A DNA stretch of 41,379 bases from an uncultured Acidimicrobiaceae bacterium (GCA_947259365.1 CAMYMC010000044.1:1-41379), one strand, 5' to 3'. Counted from the first letter of the stretch, positions 19,001 to 27,193 are shown. Notes: generated from the letters alone by a model not told the origin. A program made the numbers and translations.

Positions 19001-19195
19001 TCGATTGTTCCCGGTGCTGCCCGAGAGGCGTCCGGCCTCGGGCGGGGAGTTCCGCCCCGCATGAAGAGGGTTTCGGGTTCAGGGCACCCCTAGCGCCCCG
19101 CGTAGCACGGGGACCGAATGGTAACGGAGCGGGATGCGGTGTGGAGAGGCGCCCGGGTACCGTGCCGGTCGACCGGACCGGCGGGGAGGGAGCGA

Positions 19196-20149
19196 GTGAC
19201 CGATCACGTCTCGTGGCGTCGCCGGCTGGGCGAAACCGTCGCCACCGCGTACGCCGACGACCCGGCCGCCGCCGCGACGATGCTCGGCGGATCGGTGGCG
19301 AGGGGGTGGGCCGACCGGTTCTCCGATGTCGAGGTCTTCGTGTTCTGGCTGGAGGAGCCGGCCGTAGCGAGGCGCATCGCCGCCGTCGAGCGAAGCGGGG
19401 GCTCCATCGACGTCGACTGGGCCGGCCCGGGGTCGGGCTCCCGGTGGCGAGCCGCGCTGGGCGCAACCGGCGGTCGCGTGGGCGAGATCTGGCCCTTCGA
19501 GGACGACGAGTGGTCGGAGCACTTCTACGTGGACGGTGTCCCAGTGGGAATGAGCGGTTTCCACGTCGAGACGGTCGAGAGGTGGATCGTCGACCTCGTC
19601 GACGATCACCGGCCCTCCGATGATGCCCAGATCGTTGCCGCTGCGATCGTGGCCGGCGTCGACGTGACCGGTGGTGAGCGCCTTGCCTCGTGGCGGACAC
19701 ACCTCGGGGGGTTTCCCCGGGGACTCGCGGAAGCGCTGCTGCGTGCCGAGCTCGAGGTCGACGAGGCGTGGTGGTCCATCGACATGCTGGCGACCCGGGA
19801 CGATCGCCCCGCCTTCGACGCGCTCGTCGTTGCCATGGTGCAGCGCATCATCCGTTGCCTGCTCGCGCTCAACCGGCGCTACCTGCCCGATCCCCGCCCG
19901 AAGTGGACCGGGCGTCTCCTCGACGGGGTCGAGTCGGCGCCCGACGACGTCACCGGACGGCTTGCCGGGCTGTGGCGGCTTCCCGCCCCGGGGGCGGCGG
20001 CGGCGGTTCAGGGGCTGTTCGAAGAGACGCTCGACCTCGTCGAGGCGGCGGGTCTCGATGTGGACGTTGCCGGGGCGAGGCGGTGGTTCCGCCACCGGAG
20101 AGCCGTGTGGGACGCTCCACCGGAGGGATCAGGCCCCGGCACGGCGTGA
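19196..20149 (+). CDS. Nucleotidyltransferase-like protein
   Basis: 317 residues. The N-terminal part has GGSVARGWADRFSDVEVFVFW, a GS...DxE signature of the polymerase-beta-like nucleotidyltransferase fold, with Glu in place of the second Asp. The C-terminal half is helical and resembles DUF4037-type proteins. It may transfer a nucleotide to a small molecule or protein, as in aminoglycoside adenylyltransferases and toxin-like enzymes, but the target is unknown. GTG at 19196 has GGGGAGGGAG upstream and was preferred to an earlier start. No antitoxin-like partner is adjacent. Confidence 0.7.
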   Translation: MTDHVSWRRRLGETVATAYADDPAAAATMLGGSVARGWADRFSDVEVFVFWLEEPAVARRIAAVERSGGSIDVDWAGPGSGSRWRAALGATGGRVGEIWPFEDDEWSEHFYVDGVPVGMSGFHVETVERWIVDLVDDHRPSDDAQIVAAAIVAGVDVTGGERLASWRTHLGGFPRGLAEALLRAELEVDEAWWSIDMLATRDDRPAFDALVVAMVQRIIRCLLALNRRYLPDPRPKWTGRLLDGVESAPDDVTGRLAGLWRLPAPGAAAAVQGLFEETLDLVEAAGLDVDVAGARRWFRHRRAVWDAPPEGSGPGTA

Positions 20150-20252
20150 TGGTCGGACCGGTGCGCCGACCATGACCCTCCTCAGGGACCTCAGGGTGTT
20201 TCGGGGGCCATTCCCGATGGAGAGGGGCCGGCTCCGGGGAGACAATCGCCGT

Positions 20253-20432
20253 ATGGACTCCCTCATCGACCAGCTCGGGGTCGCCGGTTCTGTGCCCGCC
20301 CTCGTCGCCGCCACCGTGGTGGTCGTGGCGTTTCTCGCGGTCGCCACCGGTGTGGCCGCCAGAGCAGCGCTCTTCGTCGAGGAGCGCCGGCACGCGCCCC
20401 GGCCGGGGCGGGATCCGGAGCGGGCCGCATGA
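20253..20432 (+). CDS. Tiny single-pass membrane protein
   Basis: 59 residues: a short N-terminus, one membrane helix (about 17-38, PALVAATVVVVAFLAVATGVA) and a basic C-tail. The ATG at 20253 is an inference; a longer frame exists upstream but it lacks signs of coding. No ribosome site is clear. Its stop overlaps the ATG of another tiny membrane gene (ATGA), which argues that both are real. Confidence 0.6.
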   Translation: MDSLIDQLGVAGSVPALVAATVVVVAFLAVATGVAARAALFVEERRHAPRPGRDPERAA

Positions 20433-20629
20433 CGGCGCTCGTGCTGTGGCTGCTGCTCCTCGTTCTCTCGTGGCCGCTGGCGATTCTCGCCCTCGTGCTC
20501 TACCCGGTCGTCTGGCTGCTGAGCCTGCCGCTGCGGCTCGTTGGCGTCTCGGTGAGGGGCGCCATCGACCTCGTCGGTGCGGTGATCCGGCTGCCGGCAC
20601 GGCTCATCGGCGCGAGGCGCAGGATGTGA
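20429..20629 (+). CDS. Tiny membrane protein, coupled to the preceding gene
   Basis: 66 residues with two closely spaced hydrophobic segments (about 3-32 and a weaker amphipathic helix 33-58) and a basic tail RLIGARRRM. The ATGA overlap gives coupled translation. No family is recognised. The amphipathic second half could lie along the membrane surface. Confidence 0.6.
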   Translation: MTALVLWLLLLVLSWPLAILALVLYPVVWLLSLPLRLVGVSVRGAIDLVGAVIRLPARLIGARRRM

Positions 20630-20654
20630 TCCGCTCGTTGGGGTGCTCGGCTGC

Positions 20655-21839
20655 TCAGCGCTCGAACCAGGTGTCGAGGAGGGCCTCGAACTCCTCTTTG
20701 GCCTTCCGGTAGTCGAGCGACGGTGGCTCCAGGCGCACCCGCGGGCCGGGGTAGGCATAGAAATCGCCGGAGCCGTACGCGGCGAGCCCGTCGCCGACCT
20801 CGATGTAGCAGAAGCCGTCGCCCTTGTAGCCGGCCGGCCGCGGCGAACCGTCGATGTCGGCGGCGATGGCGGCGGCGACGACCTGGGCCTCACCTTCGGC
20901 GAACACCCCCGCTTTGGGGAGGAGCATCGAGTTGAGGAGCCGGATCGAGGCGACGTCGCCGATGGCGTACACGCGCTCGTGGGCGATCTCCAGCGTGTCC
21001 GGGTCGGCGAGGATCTGCAGGGTCTGGGGGTGGACCGGGACGTAGCCGGTCGCATCGGTCAGGCCGGCTGCGGTGAGCAACGGGGGCGCCCGGTGCGGTG
21101 GCACTCCGGCGACGACGTCGTAGGGGACGGCGTCGTCGCCGAAGCGGATGACCCGGGCGTCGGGATCGATCTCGGTGACGGAGTGGAGCGGGTGGTAGGC
21201 GATGTCGCGATCGGTGAGCATCTCGACGAGGGCCTCGCCGACGGCCGGCCCGGCGACCGCCATGGGCTGGCCCTCCGGCGTGTACATGGCGACGCTGGTG
21301 AGGTCCCTCACCCCGCGAGCTCGGAGGCCGCCCTCGATGAGCATCGCCGCCTCGTAGGGGGCGGCGGGACACCGGAACGGGGCGCCGGCGACGAGCACGA
21401 TCACGGCGCCGCCCTCGAAGTTCTCCAGGGCATGACGGAGGTCGATCGCGCCTTGAGGCTCGTAGAAGTTGAGCGCCGCCTTCTCGAAGCCGGGCACGGT
21501 GTCGGGAGCGAGCTGCGCCCCGAGGGCGATGACGATGTAGTCGGCGGCGAGCGTGCCGGTGCTCGTCTCGACGCTGCGGGTGTCCGGGTCGATGGCGAGC
21601 GCCTCGGCGTGGACCCACTCGATGCCCTCTCGCTTCAGCGCCGCCATGTCGCGGCTGATGGCGCCGAGGCCGGATCTGTCGCCGGTCATGAGCCAGAGGT
21701 ACGACACGCACAACGTGAAGGTGGCGTTGCGCTCGACGACGACGATGCGGTGCTCGGGGGCGAGGAGGCTGCGGAGGTGATGGGCGGCGGCGAGGCCTCC
21801 CCACCCTCCGCCGAGGATCACGACGGTCTTGCCGGCCAC
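20655..21839 (-). CDS. Sulfide:quinone oxidoreductase-like FAD protein
   Basis: 394 residues. The N-terminal VVILGGGWGGLAAAHHL is the FAD dinucleotide-binding motif, and YAIGDVASI near the C-terminus is the second FAD motif. Cys44 (TLCVSYLW), Cys157 in FRCPAAPYEA and a cysteine near 356 (GFCYIEVGDG) match the redox cysteine layout of SQR/flavocytochrome c sulfide dehydrogenase relatives. It probably oxidises sulfide or a persulfide and reduces quinone at the membrane surface. GTG 21839 has GGAGGGAG upstream. A divergent DsrE gene, a sulfur-handling family, supports a sulfur role. Confidence 0.85.
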   Translation of the reverse strand: MAGKTVVILGGGWGGLAAAHHLRSLLAPEHRIVVVERNATFTLCVSYLWLMTGDRSGLGAISRDMAALKREGIEWVHAEALAIDPDTRSVETSTGTLAADYIVIALGAQLAPDTVPGFEKAALNFYEPQGAIDLRHALENFEGGAVIVLVAGAPFRCPAAPYEAAMLIEGGLRARGVRDLTSVAMYTPEGQPMAVAGPAVGEALVEMLTDRDIAYHPLHSVTEIDPDARVIRFGDDAVPYDVVAGVPPHRAPPLLTAAGLTDATGYVPVHPQTLQILADPDTLEIAHERVYAIGDVASIRLLNSMLLPKAGVFAEGEAQVVAAAIAADIDGSPRPAGYKGDGFCYIEVGDGLAAYGSGDFYAYPGPRVRLEPPSLDYRKAKEEFEALLDTWFER

Positions 21840-21989
21840 GGCTTCTCCCTCCGACGCGGCTCGTGCAGTGTGATCCTGCGGCCGGAGGGGAGGTAGGGCC
21901 GAAAGCCCCGGACGCTCATGGTGCGTGCGTCCGCCGTGCTGGAGCTTGCAATACTGAGGTGTGCCAGCCCTCGCAACTCCGGGGTCTCC

Positions 21990-22343
21990 ATGAAACAGAT
22001 CTTGCTCATCCTCAACGACGCTCCCTACGGGTCGGAGCGCAGCTACAACGGTCTCCGCCTCGCCCGCTCGCTCGCACGGCGAGCGGAATGCACCGTCCGG
22101 GTGTTCCTCATCGGCGACGCCGCCTCCTGTGCGATGGCCGGCCAGCAGGTACCGAAGGGCTACTACAACGTCGAGTCGATGCTTCGCTCCATTGCCACGC
22201 GCGGCGGCGAGATCGGGGTGTGCGGCACGTGCATGGACGCCCGCGGCATCGAAGACGCCCGCCTCGCCGACGGCTGCCGTCGCAGCACGCTCGAGGAGCT
22301 GACCGACTGGACCGTCGCCGCCGACGAGGTCGTCACGTTCTGA
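21990..22343 (+). CDS. DsrE family sulfur-relay protein
   Basis: 117 residues. Starts KQILLILNDAPYGSERSYNGLRLA, typical of DsrE/DsrF folds, and has a VCGTC (CxxC) motif near residue 75 that could carry persulfide sulfur. The ATG at 21990 was chosen since the conserved N-terminus starts there. It is divergent from the SQR-like gene with 150 bases between, which suggests shared control by sulfide or persulfide. The exact partner in sulfur transfer is unknown. Confidence 0.85.
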   Translation: MKQILLILNDAPYGSERSYNGLRLARSLARRAECTVRVFLIGDAASCAMAGQQVPKGYYNVESMLRSIATRGGEIGVCGTCMDARGIEDARLADGCRRSTLEELTDWTVAADEVVTF

Positions 22344-22427
22344 CTCCAGCACGGGAAAACCTTCGACATGCCCGCAAGAGGGCCGGTAGGATCGTTCCCG
22401 ACGTTGGTGCAGAGAGTGGGTACAACA

Positions 22428-23204
22428 ATGCGTCGTGTGTTCATCGCTGTCTTCGCGGTCGCCGTCCTGCTGGCGAGTGCGACACCGGGCCTCGCCGGCC
22501 ACGCCTGGAACACCTATCACTGGGAGGACGAGCCCGGTGACCCCCACGACGGGTCGATCACACTGACCATCGTCGACGACCTCAGCGCGTACACAGCGCT
22601 CTACCCGGCTGTCATCGACGACTGGGACAACTCCGACGGCTCGCCCGGTCCGCTGACGCTGAACTCGTCGTCCGGCACCTCACGCCCGAGTGCGTGCGAC
22701 AACGACGCCACCGACGCGGCGGGAGCGACCATCGCCGGCACGATCCACGTGTGCAACGGTTCGTACGGCAAGAACGGCTGGCTGGGCCTGGCGAGGATCT
22801 GGCTGGGACCCGATGGCCACATCGACGCCGGTGTCGCCCTCATGAACGACTCGTACATGCTCGAGCCAGGTTCCTCGTACAACGACGCCACGGCGCAGCG
22901 TCACGTCCTGTGTCAGGAGATCGGCCACACGTTCGGGCTCGGCCACCAGGGCGGCAAGAAGAACAGGTCGTGCATGAACGACCGGTGGGGATTGACCGAT
23001 CCCCGGTACGAGAGCCCGAACGGCCACGACTTCGACATGCTCGACGAGATCTACGGGGCGGCCTCTCGTGGCGGAGGCGGCGGCAAGACGAAGCCGTGCA
23101 ACCCGAAGTCGCCGAAGTGCGGCGCCGATGCCGAGGTGGCTCCGCGGCCCGGCGGCGGATGGATCGTCACCTACACGGTGCCGGTCGCCCACGGGCGGCA
23201 CTGA
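22428..23204 (+). CDS. Secreted metzincin-like protein with altered zinc motif
   Basis: 258 residues with a signal peptide (MRRVFIAVFAVAVLLASATPGLA). The metzincin zinc motif HExxHxxGxxH appears as QEIGHTFGLGH: Gln163 replaces the first His, Glu164 is kept, and His167 and His173 are present. CMND downstream could be the Met-turn. Cysteines around the site may form disulfides. Related secreted bacterial proteins with the same Q form exist in my memory, so it may be a stable variant and not decay. It could still bind zinc weakly, or have lost proteolysis. It is upstream of an MBL-fold gene with a 200-base gap. Confidence 0.7.
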   Translation: MRRVFIAVFAVAVLLASATPGLAGHAWNTYHWEDEPGDPHDGSITLTIVDDLSAYTALYPAVIDDWDNSDGSPGPLTLNSSSGTSRPSACDNDATDAAGATIAGTIHVCNGSYGKNGWLGLARIWLGPDGHIDAGVALMNDSYMLEPGSSYNDATAQRHVLCQEIGHTFGLGHQGGKKNRSCMNDRWGLTDPRYESPNGHDFDMLDEIYGAASRGGGGGKTKPCNPKSPKCGADAEVAPRPGGGWIVTYTVPVAHGRH

Positions 23205-23404
23205 CGTCGCAGAGTCCGGCGTCACCGGCACAACGACGCGACGCTGTGGTGACGATGCCTCGAGGTGCCGTCGCGATCGCGAGGACACGCGGGCGGTCGG
23301 CTACCGGCGAGTCGATCTTCGACGAATCCGCCCGGGCGACGTGACCGCCGTCGAGTGACGAGAATCACGAGGAACGGCTCCCGGCACCGGCACAGGAGGA
23401 ACCG

Positions 23405-24238
23405 ATGACGTGGAAGATCGAGATCGGCACCGCGGTCGTGTTCGGGATCCGCGACGGCTCCGTCGACCGGGATCCGCTCGAGTTCCTCATCGGGTCCACC
23501 CCGGAAGCGTTGGCGGGCTACGAGCGCTTCCTCAACGCCGACGGCACCCTGGCCAACAGCTTCTCCTGCTATCTCTTCGACACGGGATCGGCGCTGGTCA
23601 TGGTCGACGCTGGGTTCGGGTGCAACGCCCCTGACGGCGCTGACGCCGGCGACATGCCGGCCGCGCTCGAGGAGCTCGGCGTCTCTCCGGCCGACATCGA
23701 CCACGTGGTCTTCACCCACCTGCATCCCGACCACATCCTCGGCTCGCTCGACGACCACGGTGCGCCCTTCTTTGCAGACGCCGTCCACTGGACGCTGCGA
23801 CGTGAGGTCGAGTTCTGGCGGAGCGGCACCGATGAGCGCTCGGTCGGCATCGCCCGGATCGTCGACGCTCTCGACGGGGCGGGCGTCCTCAGTGCGGTCG
23901 AGGAGCCGGGCCCGGTGGTTCCCGGGGTCACGACGCTGGCGATGTACGGACACACGCCGGGCCACACCGCCGTCCGCCTGGCTTCGGGCGAGGACGAGCT
24001 CGTCATCGCCGGCGACGTCACGTTCAGCCCGGTCCAGATCCATTACGCCGACTGGAACGTCCCCTTCGACGACGACAAGCCGGCGGCCGCGGCGACGCGG
24101 GCAGCGTTCTTCGACATGCTGGCCGAATCCGGCACGGCCTATCTGGCCGGCCACTACCCCCAACCCGGGTACGGCCGCGTCGTCGTGACGTCCGCGGGCC
24201 GCAGCTACGAGGCGCTGCCGGTGCAACAAGTCGGTTAG
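23405..24238 (+). CDS. MBL-fold metallohydrolase
   Basis: 277 residues. The metal motif is HLHPDH (His105, His107, Asp109, His110), with the later metal ligands in YGHTPGHTAV and in AGDVTF, and a final His in AGHYPQPG. This is the AHL lactonase/glyoxalase II-like branch of the fold. The substrate is unknown. AGGAGG six bases before the ATG is a strong ribosome site. It is upstream of the serine tRNA cluster on the same strand. Confidence 0.9.
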   Translation: MTWKIEIGTAVVFGIRDGSVDRDPLEFLIGSTPEALAGYERFLNADGTLANSFSCYLFDTGSALVMVDAGFGCNAPDGADAGDMPAALEELGVSPADIDHVVFTHLHPDHILGSLDDHGAPFFADAVHWTLRREVEFWRSGTDERSVGIARIVDALDGAGVLSAVEEPGPVVPGVTTLAMYGHTPGHTAVRLASGEDELVIAGDVTFSPVQIHYADWNVPFDDDKPAAAATRAAFFDMLAESGTAYLAGHYPQPGYGRVVVTSAGRSYEALPVQQVG

Positions 24239-24249
24239 CCGGGCTGTCG

Positions 24250-24338
24250 CGGAGGGAGTGGGATTTGAACCCACGAGGCGGGTTACCGCCTACACGCTTT
24301 CCAGGCGTGCGCACTAGGCCAGACTATGCGATCCCTCC
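24250..24338 (-). tRNA. tRNA-Ser (GGA anticodon)
   Basis: Read on the minus strand. The acceptor GGAGGGA pairs with TCCCTCC, the anticodon stem CACGC/GCGTG holds the loop CTGGAAA, and the variable arm is long. G is the discriminator, as expected for serine. CCA is not encoded. First of four serine tRNAs in 3 kb. Confidence 0.95.
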
Positions 24339-24349
24339 TAGGGTCAGGA

Positions 24350-24355
24350 AGTGTA
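24350..24355 (-). promoter_or_regulatory. -10 element of tRNA-Ser(GGA)
   Basis: TACACT on the minus strand, 11 bases before the tRNA. The tRNA-Ser(CGA) promoter has the same hexamer at the same distance. Position is between the tRNA and the divergent tadA. Confidence 0.55.
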
Positions 24356-24368
24356 GAGAGGCGTCGCG

Positions 24369-24830
24369 ATGACCGAACCTCAGGACTGGGCTGCCGCCAT
24401 GGGGGCGGCGCTGGAGGAAGCACGCCTCGCGAGCCACCACGACGACGTTCCCGTGGGTGCCGCCCTCGTCGGCCCCTCGGGCGACATCGCCGCCCTCGAC
24501 CACAACCGGCGGGAGCAACGAGGCGACGCAACGGCGCACGCCGAGATGCTCGTCATCGCCACGGTGTCCCGGAACCGGGGCAACTGGCGCCTCGACGAAC
24601 ACACGCTGGTGGTGACGCTCGAGCCGTGCCCGATGTGCGCCATGGCCGCGGTCTGGGCACGCGTCGATCGCATCGTCTACGGGGCGGCGGACCCGAAGGC
24701 CGGTGCGGCCTGGAGCCTCTACAACATCCCCCAGGACGAGCGTCTCAACCATCGCTGCGAGATCGTCGCCGGGGTACGTGAGGACGAATGCCGGACCCTG
24801 CTGGAGGACTTCTTCACACAGAGGCGTTGA
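24369..24830 (+). CDS. tadA: tRNA-specific adenosine deaminase (TadA-like nucleoside deaminase)
   Basis: 153 residues with the deaminase zinc site: His57-Ala-Glu59 and Cys87-x2-Cys90 (EPCPMC), and the family segment VPVGAALV. TadA converts A34 to inosine in tRNA-Arg(ACG); such a tRNA-Arg gene lies at 35.5 kb in this window. The sequence CPMCAMAAVWARVDRIVYGA matches TadA closely. It sits between divergent and downstream serine tRNAs. Confidence 0.9.
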   Translation: MTEPQDWAAAMGAALEEARLASHHDDVPVGAALVGPSGDIAALDHNRREQRGDATAHAEMLVIATVSRNRGNWRLDEHTLVVTLEPCPMCAMAAVWARVDRIVYGAADPKAGAAWSLYNIPQDERLNHRCEIVAGVREDECRTLLEDFFTQRR

Positions 24831-24840
24831 GGAGGGCGGG

Positions 24841-24846
24841 TACACT
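24841..24846 (+). promoter_or_regulatory. -10 element of tRNA-Ser(CGA)
   Basis: TACACT, 11 bases before the tRNA 5' end, just after the tadA stop. Same hexamer and spacing as tRNA-Ser(GGA). Confidence 0.55.
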
Positions 24847-24857
24847 TCCGGGCCGCT

Positions 24858-24947
24858 GGAGGGATGGCCGAGCGGACGAAGGCGGCAGTCTCGAAAACTG
24901 TTGGGCCGGTTTTACCGGTCCCGTGGGTTCGAATCCCACTCCCTCCG
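24858..24947 (+). tRNA. tRNA-Ser (CGA anticodon)
   Basis: Acceptor GGAGGGA/TCCCTCC, anticodon loop CTCGAAA, long variable arm with GGGCCGG and CCGGTCC complementary, T-loop TTCGAAT. Discriminator G. CCA is not encoded. Confidence 0.95.
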
Positions 24948-24993
24948 CAACAGCTCGCTGCGACCACCAGATCCCGGATGGCTGCCGGGACGA

Positions 24994-25082
24994 GGAGGGA
25001 TGGCCGAGCGGACGAAGGCGGCAGTCTTGAAAACTGCTGGGCCCCTCGCGGGGTCCCGTGGGTTCGAATCCCACTCCCTCCG
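24994..25082 (+). tRNA. tRNA-Ser (TGA anticodon)
   Basis: Acceptor GGAGGGA/TCCCTCC, anticodon stem GCAGT/ACTGC with loop CTTGAAA, variable-arm stem GGGCCCC/GGGGTCC. Very similar to the CGA tRNA 46 bases upstream, apart from the anticodon and variable arm, so probably a duplication. Probably on the same transcript. Confidence 0.95.
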
Positions 25083-25355
25083 CTGTAGCCCCTGATCGAC
25101 AAAGGGATCTGGGGGCCAGCCCCTCCGTTCAGTTGGCGGGAGCAACCCAACCGATCGTCGAACGGCGCCGTACCCGTGCCCATCGCCCATGCGTCAGCAT
25201 ATGAGGGCAGGAAGAGGTACATCCTCCCTGCCGGCTCTAGCTGGTTCTTGGCGACCGGTGGGTGGAACCGGCGCGCGTCGTGTGCGAGCTCGTCGAGACA
25301 TCGCGGTCGGGCCGGTGTGCGCTCAGACTGAGCACCTGGACGTCCCGGGTCTGCC

Positions 25356-25532
25356 CTACACCGAGGCGCCGCGATAGGCGTCGCGGAGTTTGGCTCGTCC
25401 GGTGCGGAGGATGCCTCCCCGGTAGACGCGGGCTGCGAAGAGGATGACGAGGTAGGTGGAGGCCGCTGTTACCAGGATCGCCATTCCTATTTCCCACCTT
25501 GCGGCGTCACCGGAGGCGTAGCGAGATGGCAT
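25356..25532 (-). pseudogene. Remnant of an ABC-2 permease (NatB-like C-terminus)
   Basis: This short frame encodes 58 residues that look exactly like the C-terminal end of NatB-type ABC-2 permeases: PSRYASGDAARWEIGMAILV, then STYLVILFAARVYRGGILRTG and KLRDAYRG before the stop. A normal permease has about 400 residues, and the upstream part is absent; the next 5' sequence belongs to an SRPBCC gene in another frame. Thus a deletion or insertion has left only the tail. The 25083-25355 stretch after it holds no gene that I can see. Confidence 0.65.
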
Positions 25533-25597
25533 TACCAGCGTCGGCTCACGCTCGAACCCGAGTCCCTCTACCCACTCGGAACCGGCCTGGTCGACCG

Positions 25598-26005
25598 TCA
25601 GCCGCCCTCTAGCGCCTGTTCCAGTCGGTCGAGGATGGTGCTCCAATGGCGGCGCTGTTGCTCTCGTTCGGCGGCGTCGGCGAGGCGCTCCTGGTGAAAG
25701 CGGATGAGCGTCCTTTCGCCCTTGTCCTGGACGGCGACCTGGATGGTGGAATCGTGGTCCCAGTCGGCAGGCTGCCACGTGAGTCGGACCCGGTCGTTTC
25801 TCCGGTAGCTGCGTACCTCGCCCCGGGTTCCGTCGTCGGTCTCGTAGCCCGCAGCCCTCCCGGCCTCGAGCCGGGCCCCGGGGCCCAGCCAGATGCCGAC
25901 GCCTTCGTCACGGGTGAGGAGGTCCCATACGGCGCCGATCGGGTGGGCGACGGTGCGCGAAACCCCGATCTGCCAGCCCGCGTCCTTCGTCTTGCCGGTC
26001 GGCAT
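25598..26005 (-). CDS. SRPBCC (AHSA1-like) domain protein
   Basis: 135 residues. The fold is shown by VSRTVAHPIGAVWDLLTRDEG, then WLGPGARLEAG, VRLTWQPADW and the long last helix RRHWSTILDRLEQALEGG. These are lipid- or ligand-binding helix-grip proteins. A ligand cannot be predicted. It lies 16 bases downstream of the coiled-coil gene and may be transcribed with it. Confidence 0.88.
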   Translation of the reverse strand: MPTGKTKDAGWQIGVSRTVAHPIGAVWDLLTRDEGVGIWLGPGARLEAGRAAGYETDDGTRGEVRSYRRNDRVRLTWQPADWDHDSTIQVAVQDKGERTLIRFHQERLADAAEREQQRRHWSTILDRLEQALEGG

Positions 26006-26021
26006 GCCGTGGACCGAGAGC

Positions 26022-26981
26022 TCAGCCGCGGCGTCCGCCGCTCAGACTCTGCTGGAGCTCGTCGAGGTCGTCCCAGCGGCCCGCGGCGGCGAGACTCGCT
26101 TGCTGAGGCCACGTCGAAGGGTCGTGCACCCGGTATCGCGGCCCCGCCTCGTCGAGGATGCGCTGGAGTCGGCCTACGTCCGAACCGGCGAGAGCGGCGA
26201 AGGTCCGGACTCCGGCATCGGAGAGCAGGCCCGCGATCTTCGGTCCAACGCCCTCGATCCTCGTGAGGTCGTCGTCTGCGGTGTCCGGCTCGGCGGGAGG
26301 GGCGGGGGGAGCGTGGGGGACGGCCGAGTCCACCGGGGTTGCCGCGGCTACGGGCGCCACCGAGCGGGACGCCTCCGCATCCGCTCGGGCTGCGCTCGCC
26401 TCCGACCGGGCGGCAGCGGCTTCGGCTCGGGCGGCGGCGGTCTCCGACCGGGCGGCGGCTGCAGCCTGGTGCGCTTCCTCGGATTGGGTCCTCAGCAGCT
26501 CCGCCTCGGCGCGCAGGGACTCCGCCTCGGCTGCGCTCGTCTGTGCGTGCTCTCCTACGGCGTCGAGGTCGGCCCGCGCCGCCTCGGCGGTCCGCTCCGC
26601 GCTCTCCGCCCGGGCGTTCGCCGCTTCGAGGGCAGCCCTCGCATCCCCCACTTCTTTCGCCGCCTCGGCCGCCGCGTCCTGGGCCATCTGTACCTCGACC
26701 CGGGCCGTCTCCGCCTTGGACGCGAAGCTCGCCGCCTCGGCGTTGGCCGCCTCGGTCTCGGCGCGCGCCGTCCGGGACTCCTCACGAGCGGTCTCGGCGG
26801 TGGCATGAGCCTCGGCGGCCGCATCGCGAGCCTGACGTGCCTCCGCCTCCGCCTTGCCGAGCTTTGCACTCCAGGAGCGTTCCATCTCGTCGAGCCGGTG
26901 GCGAGAGGCCCGCTGTGCGACCCACCATCCGATGAGGTACCCGACGACGAGGGCGATCAGGCCGACGACCCAGACCATCAT
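26022..26981 (-). CDS. Membrane-anchored Ala-rich coiled-coil protein with helix-hairpin-helix end
   Basis: 319 residues. Residues 1-20 are a membrane helix (MVWVVGLIALVVGYLIGWWV). Residues 30-220 are a long Ala/Glu/Arg helix with heptad repeats and many AEA, ARA and AAAR units. Residues about 245-310 form a helix-hairpin-helix region (LTRIEGVGPKIAGLLSDAGV, then RVHDPSTWPQQASLAAAGRWDDL), like the domain added to some ribosomal L21 and DUF4332-type proteins. Such a domain often binds DNA or protein. Two ATGs in a row (26981 and 26978) follow GGAAGGAAGAG; either may be used. A tether for nucleic acid at the membrane is speculative. Confidence 0.8.
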   Translation of the reverse strand: MMVWVVGLIALVVGYLIGWWVAQRASRHRLDEMERSWSAKLGKAEAEARQARDAAAEAHATAETAREESRTARAETEAANAEAASFASKAETARVEVQMAQDAAAEAAKEVGDARAALEAANARAESAERTAEAARADLDAVGEHAQTSAAEAESLRAEAELLRTQSEEAHQAAAAARSETAAARAEAAAARSEASAARADAEASRSVAPVAAATPVDSAVPHAPPAPPAEPDTADDDLTRIEGVGPKIAGLLSDAGVRTFAALAGSDVGRLQRILDEAGPRYRVHDPSTWPQQASLAAAGRWDDLDELQQSLSGGRRG

Positions 26982-27103
26982 CTCTTCCTTCCACTTGGCC
27001 GTGCGCCCGCAACGATGCGGTGAACGGCTCGCTGCCCGGGGCAGCTCCGCACCCCTCTCGTGGCTCGGGGAGCTGCCTGATAACCTGCCGACCACACCTA
27101 CCG

Positions 27104-27193
27104 GGAGAGGTGGCCGAGCGGTCGAAGGCGCTCGCCTGCTAAGCGAGTAGGGGGTTTATAGCTCTCTCGAGGGTTCGAATCCCTCCCTCTCCG
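27104..27193 (+). tRNA. tRNA-Ser (GCT anticodon)
   Basis: Acceptor GGAGAGG/CCTCTCC, anticodon stem CTCGC/GCGAG with loop CTGCTAA, and an A/T-containing long variable arm. Discriminator G. This reads AGC/AGU and completes the four serine anticodons within 3 kb. A possible -10 (TAACCT, 27081-27086) stands 17 bases upstream. Confidence 0.95.
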
